Notes: generated from the letters alone by a model not told the origin. A stretch of 28,561 nt of DNA from Chara braunii (GCA_003427395.1 BFEA01000360.1:5960-34520); one strand, 5' to 3'; shown: positions 9,718 to 20,974, numbered from the stretch's first letter. Translations and numbers: made by a program.

Positions 9718-10810
9718 ATGTATGTTGCCTATGCTCGCCCTACTCATGTGCCATCTACTTTTGCGGCTAGTACCAATCCTACTTCATCTAAGGAGTCTAC
9801 TTCTGATAAGTTTACTTCTCTACCTTCTACTAGTCCAAATGATTCTACTTCAGATTCAGTCGCTTCCATTTGTAATCTACGACTTGATCTAGGTGATCCA
9901 TTTGCTGATCCTTCGCCCCCACCGGTCTCAACAAGCATCGGAAACCTACTTGACCGATTCCCAGAAGTTCTGGTCGAACCACGTGGAGTCCCTACGCGAT
10001 CGGTCCGACACACAATCGAGTTGGTCGAAAGTGTTGTTCCTCCAAAGGGTTGTGTGTACCGAATGGGATCCGGCGAGTTGGAGGAACTCCAAAAAGAAAT
10101 TGACGAAATGATCGACGAGGGTTGAATCAAACCTGGCGAATTTGAATTTCGTGCACCTGTTTTGTTTGTCCCTAAGAAAGGAGGCAAACTCCGTATGTGT
10201 ATCGATTATCGCGGTCTAAACCGCATCACCTGAAAGAATGCATATCCATTGCCACACATAGATGACTTGCTTGATGCTTCCGGTGTGTGCAAAGTCTTCT
10301 CCAAGATCAATCTCAAGTCTGGCTACCACCAGATTGAAGTCGATCCGGCGGACCAGCACAAGACTGCGTTCAAGACACGCGATGGGCTTTACGAATTTAC
10401 CGTAATGCCCTTCGGCCTCACGAACGCACCGACCACCTTTCAAAGCCTCATGGACAAGGTCCTCCGGAAACAGATTGGTTTGGTTTGTTGTAGTGTATTT
10501 CGATGATATTATGATCTTCAGTAAATCTATCGAGGAACACATGAAGCACCTCGAGGAAGTGTTCACCATCCTTAAGAAAACGCAACTCCATCTCAACTTA
10601 GAGAAATATGAGTTTGGGAGGGATGGCGTCGTCTATCTTGGGCATCGATTGTCTGTTGCAGGCTTCGAGCCTGAGCAAACCAAGGTTGAGGTCATACGTG
10701 ACTGGCCTCAACCCGCGAATATTCATGAACTGCATTCTTTCCTTGATCTCGCATCGTACTATCGGAAGTTTGTGCCCCGATTCTCTATTGTTGCTCGCCC
10801 GTTGTCCTGA
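9718..10810 (+). pseudogene. Element A reverse transcriptase
   Basis: The RT of the pol polyprotein makes cDNA from the element RNA. Visible blocks are the pre-RT linker (HTIELVESVVPPKGCVYRM), [55 protein letters not shown], the catalytic YFDD (Tyr 10496, Asp 10502 and 10505), and thumb/connection YLGHRL and SFLDLASYYRKFV. Breaks are TGA 10123-10125, TGA 10231-10233, a frameshift at about 10475-10506 just before the catalytic motif, and TGA 10808-10810. Both catalytic aspartates are kept. The upstream linker is Ser/Thr-rich. Confidence 0.92.
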
Positions 10811-11290
10811 CTAACAAGTAAGAATGTGCCTTACGCATGGGATGCAACATGTGAGACCGCATTCCAAGCCTCGAAAGAGGCCTTGGTAGGTTACCCTGTA
10901 CTCCGCATTGCAGATTCCAAACTAACATTCGTAGTCACTACGGATGCTAGCCAATATGGGATTGACGCAGTGCTGCAACAAGATGACGACGATGGTTTGC
11001 GGCCGCTCGAATACTACAGCAAACGCATGCCCAGCGAAAAGGTAGCTACTTCCACCTACATGCGCGAGCTCTATGATTTGCGTATGGCTTTGGATCACTG
11101 GAAGCACTATCTTTTGGGATGCCACTTTAAAGTGTTCTAAGATCATGAGACCTTGAAGTGGATCAAGGAGCAAAACACCTTGTCCACTAGTTTACTACGC
11201 TGGTTCATTGAGATTGACATCTTTGACTTCGAGCTAAGACATAAGAAAGGTCGTTATAATTGAGTTGTTGATGCGTTGTCTTGCCACCCA
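10811..11290 (+). pseudogene. Element A RNase H
   Basis: Removes RNA from RNA:DNA hybrids during reverse transcription. The catalytic Asp of TTDASQYG is at 10943-10945. The ELYDLRMALDHWKHYLLG helix carries the expected Glu. The DHETLKW block is directly preceded by a stop (TAA 11138-11140) where serine is usual. The final block reads VVDALSCH, with a stop just before it (TGA at about 11262). The frame otherwise agrees with the second half of RT. Confidence 0.9.
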
Positions 11291-12237
11291 GAGTACATGA
11301 CTTGCCTTGTGAATTCCTACGACCACCGAAAAAATCTGAAGGAGGAGATTGTCGAACACACTCGCAAGGACCCGGACCTTAGTCCCATCCTTGAGCAGTT
11401 GCAGGCTGACCCCAACAGTCAGCTTGATTTTCACGAATTCCGAGGACTGGTTTTCCGACGCTGTGGGAATTACGACCGTTTATGTGTGCCTAACCATGAG
11501 CCTCTCCGCACACACTTCTTGGATTTGGCTCATGGTTGGAGTGGAGACTTCGGCATGGCAAAAATGTAGGGAAACCTATTAAGACAGTTTGATTGGCCTA
11601 GTATGAAGGGATATGTTGAAACGTTTGTGGCCGAGTGTCACGTCTGTCAACGAATCAAACCATGTAGACAAAAGCCCATTGGGCTACTCACACCCCTTCC
11701 CATTCGCAATGGACCTGGGGAGTCCGTCTCCATCGACTTCACCAACATGGAAAGATAAGTAAGAACGACTATTCGCAAGTCATGGTGATTGTTGACCGCT
11801 TCTCTAAATTTTTGAACCTGATTCCCTTGCCATCTCATGCCCCAACTGAATTGGTGATTCGTGAGTTCGAACAGAAGTACATTTTGTATGTCGGAACCCC
11901 GAAAACTCTTGTGAGTGATCGGGACCCGCGCTTCATAAGTACCGAATGGAAGGACTTCACGTCCCAACTCCTTGGCCTCAGACAATGCATGACATCTGGC
12001 TAACATCCTGAAGCCAATGGTTTGGCTAAGGAAATCAACCAGACTGTGTTCCAACTTCTTCGCGCTTTAATCATCATGGATCAAGAGACGTGGGATGAAG
12101 AGTTGTATTCCGTGAAGGGGTTGTACAACAACTCCATTCATTCTTCCACCGGCATGGCGTCGAACAGGCTGCATTACGGTTGACAGATTCGAAATTCACT
12201 CTCCTACCTGTTCCTTGAATAGCCAGCTGGTTTAACA
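11291..12237 (+). pseudogene. Element A integrase (zinc finger and catalytic core)
   Basis: The zinc finger has His 11531-11533 and CHVC (Cys 11636 and 11645), but the second His is Asp (GAC 11546-11548), so HHCC is broken. TAG 11567-11569 and TAA 11756-11758 follow, then a frame change. In the core, the first Asp is in VIVDRFSK (11794-11796) and the second in SDRDPRF (11917-11919). The catalytic Glu position in HPEANGLAKE is Lys (AAG 12028-12030). A TAA lies at 12001-12003 and a TGA at 12181-12183. This integrase could not catalyse strand transfer as read. Confidence 0.9.
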
Positions 12238-12891
12238 CCTGGCAGGCCTGGCTTCAGGGCCAAGTACGATCGCTTGCTCAAAGTTGCAATCGCAGCAATG
12301 ACCAAACGACATCACGCAATGATCCATCATGCGAAAAAGAAGCGCCCACCTTCGGATATCGAAGTAGGGAGTTATGTCTGGGTCAAGATGTCTGAATTCT
12401 CAGAAGAAGAGGGAGTCTCAAGCAAACTTTTCCCACTCTACTATGGTCTCTGGGAAGTTCTGGACGTGATTGTCAAGGATGGGTTTGGCCCCTCATACAA
12501 AGTTGTTGTGCCACCTCATCTGCGCACATACCCCGTCTTTCATGCATCAAAACTGTATATACACCGTGATGCTAAATCCTTTGATTATCGTGAAGACATG
12601 ATTCCTCGTGCAATCGATGGCAGTCATGAAATCGATAGAATCAAACAGCATGTACGGAAGGGACGTAACATACAGTACCAGGTTCACTTCATGTATCACC
12701 TATTGGACGATCTCTATTGGATCTCCAAGAAGGACCTGGTGCGCAGCGCACCTCGCATTGTTAAAGCCTACGAACAACAAATCACCTCTAATGTTGTTCC
12801 CAAAATCTCTGCAAAGCTCATTGCGACAGAGTACTCTCGAAATCTCTTTGCCTTATTTGCTTCCGATGCGTTTGTCGGGGACTCGGACTGA
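12238..12891 (+). pseudogene. Element A integrase C-terminal domain with chromodomain-like tail
   Basis: A long open stretch from about 12238 to TGA 12889-12891. It reads AAMTKRHHAMIHHAKKKRP, then the SH3-like block VGSYVWVKMSEFSEEEGVSS and VPPHLRTYPVFHASKL. The tail HEIDRIKQHVRKGRNIQYQV with DDLYWISKKDL has the layout of a chromodomain (Y/H-E-V-E-x-I-L, then a core strand, then W-x-P). Chromodomains steer chromovirus integration towards particular chromatin marks. Aromatic cage residues are only partly kept, so this is best called chromodomain-like. Confidence 0.78.
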
Positions 12892-12917
12892 CTTACTCGC
12901 TCGGACGGACCTCACTC

Positions 12918-12932
12918 TTAAACGAGGGGTAG
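12918..12932 (+). promoter_or_regulatory. Element A polypurine tract
   Basis: A purine-rich run, AAACGAGGGGTAG, directly abuts the 3' LTR start at 12933. In Ty3/gypsy elements this is the RNase H-resistant primer for plus-strand synthesis. Position and composition fit. The C and T interruptions may be later mutations. Confidence 0.75.
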
Positions 12933-14214
12933 TGTGATGACCCGACCAAACACGGACTGAGATACACAATTGATTTCTGAGTTTTGCTCATGGACTGAAT
13001 GCCTTGCCGAGTTTCCCGCTTGCTACTAATTTCTGCATGTATGTGTGTGTGCTTGCTTGCTGGTCTGCATGATTGTCTGAGTCCTTGTTGGCTTGAGTGT
13101 GTGTGTGACCCGCAAGGGCACTTGTTCGTTCATTGGGCCCTCAAGGCCGGTACTTACCTGTGGCCGTGACATTGAGGTCTGCAGCGGGGAAAACACTGAA
13201 GGGGCGGGGGAAGAGGCCCGCAACACTTGAAGCAGCGGGGAAACACTCAAGTAGCGGGTAGGCCGGTATCGCACCCTGAAGAGGTAGATGTGTCGGGTAC
13301 TAGAGGCCGAGCAGAAGAAGACAAAAGTGGCATTTTGAGAGGCCCAAGAGTCGTAGGTTAGGTCTTGGTGGGTACCAGTCCAACCAATCTGAGTCTAGGG
13401 CCTGTACGGGCAATATCAGAGTCTGCAATGATGTTTCCCTCCAAAAGGGAGGAGGTACCGGTTGCTTGGAAGGCCGAGCGGCCTAGAAGTCACCGCCCAA
13501 GAGGCAAGCAGGCTGCTATATCTCCAGGTCGGGTGAAGAGCCCAACCTCATTGTCAGTGTGCAAGTTTGGCGACACACTGGTTGGAGCACTAGCTGGAGC
13601 AGCACTGCTGGGGAAGGACTAAGGACATGGAGGAGGAAGAAGAGCAGGAGTAAGGTGGAGCGCCAGAGGTACTTACCTAGCTATGGTGGCAACCATCTTC
13701 ATCGCCGTGGTGGGCGCTGCAGCAGGAAGACCCCAACTGGGGTAGAGCTACACCAAGAAGCTTCGAGGCAGAGTCAGGCATGTTGTCCTGAGCTAGAGCA
13801 GCCATAGCTGCTTTGGGTTGTCCTTTGGGCATCAGGGCAAGGCCGAGTAGTCCGCCATAGCCTCGACCTATGAGAGTGAAGAGTGAGGGAGGCGGCCATG
13901 GCTATGGTGGACCTCAAGTGATACCTGCAGTAGAAGAGGGATTCAAACATTGATTATGGTTCAACCATTCAACATTGTACTATTATTTCGTGTGTGAATA
14001 AGAGAGGAGTAAAGAAGGAGGAGAGCGTTGGGCGAAGAAGAAGAGCTTTATCATTTATCTATGTTGGTGTACATCATCTTCATCTTCTTTTTTCTTTCTT
14101 CTTCTTCTTCTTCTTACCCTCTCTCTCCTCTCAAGTTCATTCATTTCTTTCTGCAATTGGACGACATTATACTATCTAATGAATGTGTATCACGAAATTT
14201 CCAAGATCATAACA
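12933..14214 (+). repeat. Element A 3' LTR (1282 bp)
   Basis: It aligns end to end with 6374-7653, including the TGTGATGACC start, the CTT-rich tract (about 14094-14117) and the ATAACA end. By-eye substitution level is about 8% in the first 225 bp. It is followed directly by CCGG and then the remaining part of element B's 3' LTR. Confidence 0.93.
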
Positions 14215-14517
14215 CCGGCCTCTAAGGCCTTCTCCTACCCGGCTATAGGATATAGCAATCGTCTATCAGCATAGGCCTCACGACCTGTCTGTCCTAGTGG
14301 TAGCCCGGGTCTGCTACTCGCATTTAGGGTAACTTTAGAAAATTTGTGTTAGTTTGAGCCTCCAATTTCCAAAATGTACAGATATGTCCCTCACAAATTT
14401 TCCCAACAGACAGATATCTCAGTTAGCCCTCACCCAAACAAATTTGCAAATCTAACCTATCTATGTTACCGCCTCGGGTCGACGGGTTGAAAGCTGCAGA
14501 ACCAGCAAGTCATTGCA
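14215..14517 (-). repeat. Element B 3' LTR, proximal segment
   Basis: This 303 bp segment matches 21928-21979 plus 23257-23508. Both contain CTCTAAGGCCTTCTCCTACC, TGTCTGTCCTAGTGGTA, ATATGTCCCTCACAAATTTT and AACCTATCTATGTTA. It lies directly downstream (minus strand) of B's coding end. It contains the unduplicated hAT target ATCAGCAT at 14265-14272. Its right end, TGCAATGACTTGC on the minus strand, is the LTR start. Confidence 0.88.
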
Positions 14518-14550
14518 GACCTACCCTCCCCCGGAGCGAGGACCTCCGAG

Positions 14551-15102
14551 CTAGGAGTGCAGGCGTGCAGAGCGTCGACGGTACTGTGCTCTCTTAGCTG
14601 CATCATACTTAAGGACATCAGACTTTGCTGTCTTGAGAAGTTCCCTGTGTGTAAACCACTGATCCTTAGTGTGAGGCTGGTACAAGAACTTCACAAGATA
14701 CTGCATGTCTAGGTCTGTGCCCATCTCATCCTCAATCGACTCCACTTCATATCCCTTTCCAGGGATCGGTGGACCGTATTGAGGGGGTCTGTCCGGAAAT
14801 GCATCAGTTGAGGTAAAGGGCAACATCTTAGATGCATGGAAGACCGGATAGGTCTGTAGATGCAGAGGGACGTCAACAGTATAGGATGATCCGAAAGGAT
14901 CAACTCCCACTGTATCTAAAACCTGCAATGGAACCATATATTGTGGCAACAACTTAGGTGATATGTCCTCCTCTCGTGAAAGCTCAGAACTGAGCACCCA
15001 AGCCCAGTCACATGTGCTAATAGTAGAAGGGCGGCAGTGTTTGTTAGCCTGCTGAATGGGCAGGTTGGCACGGGCGCGCTCTGTATCCATACGATAACGC
15101 AT
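14551..15102 (-). pseudogene. Element B integrase C-terminal domain with chromodomain-like tail
   Basis: An open stretch of 183 codons on the minus strand. It reads ERARANLPIQQANKHCRP, then WVLSSELSREEDISPKLLPQ, VPLHLQTYPVFHASKM and the tail YEVESIEDEMGTDLDMQYLV with KDQWFTHREL, which matches a chromodomain layout. It ends in an Arg-rich tail just before the polypurine region (GGGGGAGGGTAGG on the minus strand, about 14520-14535). This is the least damaged part of B. It continues in the same frame from the upstream integrase core after stops near 15195. Confidence 0.82.
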
Positions 15103-16059
15103 GGTGAACTTTGTTGTTCCAGGTGTCCGGTTAAGGGTAGCCTTGTCTATGATATCATCGAGAGGCTGTCGAGGTTCACGACCCCAGCGTAGCCATCAGG
15201 GTGTGAAACCAGTAGAGGAGTGGACAAAAGTGTTATACACTAGTAGTGCACGACCTAGATGCAGATCCAAGTCCTGCTGATCTGGACTGATCACAAGACG
15301 CAGCAGCTGAAACAGAATCTGGTTCATTACTTCAGCCTGCCCATTGGCTTCAGGATGACGACCAAATGTCATGTCCAAACGGGAATGAAGGTAGTCCTTG
15401 CAATAAGACGGTCATTCATGGCTGCAAAATCGGGGATCTCGATCACTGACAATGGAGGTGGGTGGTCCATGGTGTATAACCCACCTGTCACCAAATGCCG
15501 CCTGAACGGCAGGCACTCTGGCTTCTTTCGGCAAAGGGATGAATTTTGCATACTTGGACAACCTGTTCACACAAACCATAACCTGACGCATACCACGAGG
15601 AGTGGTCCTACACAGATCAGTAAAGTCAATTGACACTGACTGTGCATATACCTCAGGGATGGGAAGTGGTTTGAGTAGACCAAGGGGACGTCTGTGTATG
15701 ACCTTGTTCCTTTGGCACAACTCACAGGTTTCAACATAGTGCAACAAGTCACTCCTCATCTCTTTCCAGAAGAACCTTTGCCACAGGGCCACATACGATT
15801 TGTGGGTTCCATAGTGACTACAAGCATCATGACACTCTGACATAAAGAGTGTTTTCAACTTACGATCCTGAGGAATGTGTAGACGCTCCTCGCCTCTACT
15901 GCAAGTATACAACAGACCTGAAACCAAAGTATAACTTGGTTCAGAGGCAGGATCAACTTGCAAGTTCCTAACAATAGGCCCAAAAATCGGATCCTGGGGC
16001 AGCAACTGGGCAATGGTCTGACGAGTTTTCTCTCCAAAACAGTGACTGAAGGCGTCGGG
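15103..16059 (-). pseudogene. Element B integrase (zinc finger and catalytic core)
   Basis: Mostly one frame to TGA 15412-15414, then the same frame again. The zinc finger is C-H-D-A-C-S-H-Y-G with CELC downstream, so His-His spacing is as in elements C and E. The first catalytic Asp is replaced: VCVNRLSK has Asn (AAC, 15565-15567) where VDRLSK is standard. The second Asp is kept in VSDRDPRF. After the nonsense codon, HPEANGQAEVMNQ keeps the catalytic Glu. SIDFTDL and FIPLPKEARVPA are other conserved blocks. A second stop lies near 15195. The D-to-N change would abolish metal binding. Confidence 0.9.
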
Positions 16060-16433
16060 CCTACTCGAAAGGGCGTCTGCCACTCGATTGTAGCAACCCT
16101 TCTTGTGTTTCAGTTCAAAGTCAAACAAGTCAATGAACTGAATATAGCTGGCAAGCTTGTCATTCAGCTCTCCCTGGGACTTCATCCACTGAAAGGTGGA
16201 GTGATATGAAAAGATCTTGAAGTGCCTACTCAGGAGAAAAGTGTTTCCAATGCTTGAGAGTTGATATAAGAGCATAGAGCTTTTTTTCATAGGTAGAGTC
16301 CGACAACTTCTTGGATTTCATCTTCTTGTTCATGTGCTCTACAGGCTGCAGACCATTCCCACTATCCTGCTGAAGTAATGCCCCTACACCATACTGACAA
16401 GTATCAATGGTTAGCACAAAAGGCAAGGGAGGG
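16060..16433 (-). pseudogene. Element B RNase H
   Basis: The sequence TIDTCQYGVGALLQQDSGNG carries the first catalytic Asp, and YEKKLYALISTLKHWKHF carries the Glu helix. A frameshift at about 16226-16290 follows. The block normally reading Y-T/S-D-H-x-x-L is FKIFSYHSTFQW, so the Asp is lost (Tyr). The last block, NRVADALSSRP, is conserved. A stop separates this from the RT upstream. Confidence 0.87.
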
Positions 16434-17430
16434 TCATATAAAAAAGGCCTCCTTGAAACGTGTAAATGCCTCCCGACAGTCTGTTGTCCAAAGAAAGGGA
16501 GTGTCTTTCTTTGTGAGGTCAGTCAGGGGTGCTGCAATGGAAGAGAAACTCTTAATGAACTTCCTATAATAGGATGCAAGACCCAAGAAAGACCGGAAAT
16601 CACGAGTTGTTAAAGGCTCCAGCAAATCCTGAACAGAAACAACTTTTGTTGCTTCAGGAGCCAACCCCTCTCCACAAATGACATGACCCAGGTAGACAAC
16701 AGAGTTAACTCCAAAAAATGACTTCTCTCTATTGATCTTGTACTCGTTATCATGTAAAGCATGGAGGACACGAGCCAGATGTTGTGCATGCTACTGGACA
16801 GAATGACTGAATATTAGGATATCATCCATATAGACAACTACAAACTTATCCACGTAAGGTTTGAGTATGTGATGCATCTTTGTTTGGAAAGTGTCAGGGG
16901 CATTGCAGAGACCGAATGGCATGACCAGGTACTCATAGGTACCATATCTGGTCTTGAAGGCTGTCTTGTGGACATCGCCTTCAGCCATCTCAATCTGGTG
17001 GTAGTCAGATTTGAAATAGTGCAACCCTTCACATTGTCCAACAGATCATCGATTCGAGGAAGAGGTTTTGTATGCTTCCTCGTGATTTTGTTGAGTCCCC
17101 TGTAGTCCACACTCATTCTGAACTCACAATTTCCTTTTGGAACAAGAGAACTGGTTCCCCAAATTCAGATGTGCTCGGACGTATCCAGCCCTTGTTGGAC
17201 AGGGTCTCTAACTGTTTCCTGAGCTCATCAAGTTCAGCAGGGGACATCCTGTAAACCCGGCCCTTGGGAGGGACTGCGCCAGGCAGGAGCTCAATCTTAT
17301 GCTTGGTCTGCCTATGGACAAGTCCAGTAGGCTTCTGCATAAGGTCTAAGAACTGGTCAACCACTTGCTGAATTTGAGAGGGACATGGAGCAGTCTCCAC
17401 ATCAGTCTGTTTAACATATGCTATAAACAA
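16434..17430 (-). pseudogene. Element B reverse transcriptase
   Basis: The conserved blocks occur in three frames. The first (17430-17113) holds KHKIELLPGAVPPKGRVYRM and SEFGEPVLLF. The second (17116 to about 17030) holds FRMSVDYRGLNKITRKH and LPRIDDLLD. The third (17024-16434) holds [27 protein letters not shown], the catalytic YMDD, LGHVICGEGLAPEA and FRSFLGLASYYRKF. There is one nonsense codon at 16791-16793. The YMDD catalytic motif is intact. Confidence 0.92.
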
Positions 17431-17990
17431 ACGTGTGTGGTCAGTCTGGCGTGAGAGTTACAAAAAGTTACGAGCACGCATACAATAACAACTACTAACC
17501 GAATGATACTCATCGACGAGCATACAAGGGCGATACTCCCCTCGACGGTCAGGTAGTTCAACCCTAAGGATCCACCAGTCGATCTTGGGGTTGGTGGCCT
17601 CAAGCTACTGTAGGGAGAAAACAAGTCAAAAGGTACATAAGGAAACACAGAGAAAACAGGCCCCGCAGTCTAAGAGCCCTTTGAACATGACTCCTAGGAT
17701 AGAGGGTCGAAGTAGGATGAGATATGACATGTGCTTCTTCCTCTCCTTCAAAGACAAGAAAAGATCAGCCAGGACCTGAGACTCATCCTCCTCCCATGTC
17801 TCATCCAGATCAGTGTCCTCATAAGTGAAGGACCCTGATGTTGCAACTCCACAAAATAAATATGTGACAGATGGTGTAGATTCAACTTCATCAAAAGAAG
17901 AATCTGGACTGGTGGAAGGAGCCGCTGCTTCGGTTTCTTTCCACTCTAGTTTTTGGAACTAGAGCCAAAAGGTCTGCGAGGCATGTTGGG
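17431..17990 (-). pseudogene. Element B protease remnant
   Basis: In the same frame as the RT N-terminus, an acidic linker (DETWEEDESQVLADLFLSLK) is followed by MFKGLLDCGACF at about 17694-17660, a retropepsin active-site block with D-C-G instead of D-S/T-G. About 20 codons on, the stretch LEATNPKIDWWI matches the W-L-x-x-x-N-P-x-I-D-W end of gypsy proteases. The middle of the enzyme is missing, and stops occur at about 17630, 17608 and 17457, so it is non-functional. Confidence 0.7.
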
Positions 17991-18029
17991 ACAGTCTTTG
18001 AGAAAATGGTCCCCCTCGCATCTCAGGCA
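17991..18029 (-). pseudogene. Element B gag zinc knuckle, one residue short
   Basis: On the minus strand the codons give C-LR-C-EGD-H-FLKD-C, with Cys codons at 18027-18029 and 17991-17993. The spacing is C-x2-C-x3-H-x4-C, one residue less than the usual x4. It lies in a different frame from the preceding gag sequence, which ends in TGA at 18023-18025, so a small deletion probably caused both the shift and the spacing change. Confidence 0.75.
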
Positions 18030-19496
18030 GACTCCCCTATCCTTCGTCTTCCTTCAAACTCCCTCCTGAATCCTAAGTGCATCCCAGGGGAAGGTGGAAG
18101 GATCAAGGGGGTCAACTGGTCATCGGACGTCAGGTGGTAATGGGACTCTCTGGCCGTAGGGGAAGAGGCATGTCCCTTACCTTTCCCCTTGTTGTTGGTT
18201 GATGCTCTCTGGGCCGGGGCCTTACCCTTTGTTAATCCCATCAGAGCATCAGCCAGGGCAAGAACAATTGGATCTGCAGCGGAGGATGAGACAGTCTCAA
18301 ATCGAGGGGTCCCACTCAGAGATGTTGTCTCATCTTTTGAACCTTACGCCGCAGCAAAGAGAGCACCCTTCCTCCTTCTACGCCCCTTTGAGGAGGGTCT
18401 CTTCCTTCCTTCAGAAGGTGCTTCTTGGACATGGAGTCTGGACTCCAAATCCAGGGCTTCTCTGCCAAAGGACCGCCTGTCCTTATGGACCTGAGAAAAC
18501 AAAGCAAGCTGGTATTCCCCATGCACTGCTCTCAAGAAGTGAATGAGCTGATCTTGCTCACTCATCTCCAACCGAGGAGTCGATGTCAGACTCTCAAAGT
18601 TGGAGTACAACTTGGACAAGGAGCCGTCCCACTTTTTCTGGCCCAGGCGGACAATTTTGTAAGATGCCTTCCTGGCGTGCTCCTTGTTTGCAAACCGGTC
18701 ATTCAACGCCTGCAGAGAACCAGACACCCCGAGTCTTTGCGCCCATTCAGACATCTCCAGTCCTTGCTTGCAGAAAGTGGAGGTGCACCATTTCAGTGCA
18801 GTCCTCTCCAAGCGTGCAAGGATGGCACTCACCTTCACATCCTCGTCACATTTGAGCCCACTCAGGTAGGTTCTCTGTGTAGTGACTCAATTTGAAACAT
18901 CCACCTTTGGGTCCTCTCCTGAGAACATAGGTGGAGGGGTCAGCTTGGGCCGTTGTAGGTCAAATGGACCTGAGGGTTGTGAGGCGGTTGTTGACCTGGG
19001 TGTAGAGGCTGGGGATGGTCGTCTGGATTGTGGGGGTTGCTGGACTCTCGCCTTAGGACCACCAGGTGATGGGGGAACGGTCAGGGTAGGTGGAATCTGC
19101 AGGTGAGTAAAGAGGCGATCCAATTTGGAGGAGATGTCATCCAACTTTTTAGTGTGCTCTGACATCCTGTCCTCCAGACTAGTGATCCTCGCATCCCAGT
19201 TAGTAAAGTAAGACCGGTGAATATCATCCTGTAAAAGGACAAATTCGACCATGTCCTTGTTGTACTGACTGGAAGATCCACTTACTCTGATCTTCTTTAT
19301 GTCTGCCACCAATTCTCTTCTTCTGACCTCCTATTGGCTAGCCTCCTCTTTGCACTTCAGCTCTACCTTCAGAGCCTCAACTGCTTCTGCCTGTTTCCAG
19401 AGTTTTTCCTCCTCAGTTGGCAGTTCAACCTCTAAAGGGGAGAGAGGAAGTTAGAGGCTTCTCCTCAGAAGCCTTTCCCTGCTTGGTGCCATACAT
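18023..19496 (-). pseudogene. Element B gag
   Basis: The proposed start is ATG at 19494-19496. The first 24 codons end in a stop, and the following gag block (starting EVELPTEEEKLW) is in another frame. From about 19436 to 18344 one frame shows an acidic coiled coil, a second coiled coil (ITSLEDRMSEHTKKLDDISS), a Pro-rich linker (about 19080-18950), and FSGEDPKVDVSN. Then comes the capsid domain with WAQRLGVSGSLQALNDRF and LYSNFESLTSTPRLEMSEQD, and a basic tail (EGRKRPSSKGRRRRKG). Stops occur at about 19332 and 18887-18889. A further basic stretch runs to 18023 before the zinc knuckle. The 141-codon reading at 19312 starts with TTG, so it is not a true start. Confidence 0.82.
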
Positions 19497-20974
19497 TTTG
19501 AAATTCCCACAAAGCAGACAAATTAAAATAAAATAAAATAAGAGACAAAATGGAAGTCAACAGTAATTGGGTTTTCCCTTCAATAATTGCCCAATTACTA
19601 TCACCTGACTAAGGAAAGAAGGTGGTTAGTATTAGCAAACAAGTGCTTAGTCTCTGCAGACCGCTTGAGGGTCAGGGGTCAGTCTAGAGTCAACTCAATA
19701 AAAATCAATTTTCACGATTTTCCATTCACTGCCGAGACACATCAATTGAGTGCTATTACTGCAAATCCTGTATTAATAACTTTCCTGATGCAGTCTGGGA
19801 TTGATTAGTAGTAGATAGTAATTATACAAAGTGACTATTAGTGACTGACAGGTATCTACAGATGACCAAGATGCAACGATTCTACTGAGTGTGCTATTTT
19901 TAGACTTACCCTACGGACTCCACCACTGTATGACCCTGTATGTGATACCCAGGGTATGGCGAATTACAAATTTCACTGTAACTGACTCAAAACATTAAAT
20001 CTTACAGTGCGATTTCAGACACCAAGGACTGATAAAACTAAATTCTAACGGAAAGAACCAAAGTTATGACCAACCCTAGTCTGACCAAGCTCCAACTATG
20101 GCAACACAAGATTCAAATTTTTCCATTATCACTGATAGTATGACCCTGAACAATCCAATTTGTAGTGTAATATGAATCGCAATACTGTAAAGAAGACACG
20201 AATGAAAGTTGAGTCAGAGAGAGGGTTAAACAGGGTTAATAGAAGTCAAAGAAGATAGGTAGGGGAAATTGGCTATGGCTGTTTCACAGTCTGAATTTCA
20301 ATTTTCAACTGTCTACTTACTGACAAGCCAAATTTCGCTAATCTAAAAATAGCCCCAGAATCATCACACAGAGTAGAGTAAGGAACACACTTACTTCAAG
20401 AACTTCTTTGAAGGGGATGAGTGAAACCCTAGCTATGGCTGTCTCCTTAGACCCATCTCGCCAGTTACTTCTCTTGACCGATCCCAATGTTCCCACGTAC
20501 AAAACCCTCTGAAACTTGGTGATCATGTAGATCTCCCTATTGCGCTTCACCCCTTATTGACAGATTGAGTGAATCTGGACACCCAAATGCCAATATCTGA
20601 GAAACTCGATGCAACACTACTCCAATCAGCCCTACACTGCTTGGAAATTGGGGATCCTGACCCAATCCCAAAATCGCAACACCCTGGGGGTCACTTCTTT
20701 GCAAATCGGCAGTCCCAGATGAATCGCCAGGCTAAAAATAGCCTTCTCAGAGCCTCCCAGGCCCCTGAGTACCAATCACCGCTCACTCTTGTACCACCCT
20801 GAGAAGGAGTGAATCACCCTTTGTCCAATACCTTTTGCCACACACTTACCACCACCACCCTTACTGACGCCAACACAAAAGATGATAAATCGCCATTTAG
20901 TTCAAATCCAGTGTCTCGCCAAATGATGGTAGTTGTTCCAACTCATCAATTACTCCAATGACTGGATCCAATCA
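19497..20974 (-). other. Element B untranslated leader
   Basis: About 1.5 kb between the primer binding site and gag. It holds an (AAAAT)n tract at about 19525-19541. A 71-codon frame (20550-20338) starts at GTG and matches no domain I know. A GTAAGT near 20390 and a CTAAC plus pyrimidine tract ending TTTAG near 19436 could be splice sites (see findings), but this is unproven. Confidence 0.6.

Larger units (their letters stand above)
6374..14214 (+). mobile_element. Element A: complete-length degenerate Ty3/gypsy chromodomain-type retrotransposon
   Basis: The 7841 bp element has two LTRs (6374-7653 and 12933-14214), both starting TGTGATGACC and ending ATAACA. It has a primer binding site at 7655-7668 and a polypurine tract at 12918-12932. 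The flanks are CCAG (6370-6373) and CCGG (14215-14218), a 4 bp target duplication with one mismatch. Domain order is gag, zinc knuckle, protease end, RT, RNase H, integrase, chromodomain-like tail. The LTRs differ by about 8% over the first 225 bp by eye. Gag and protease are strongly shortened, and stops and frameshifts interrupt pol. Confidence 0.93.
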
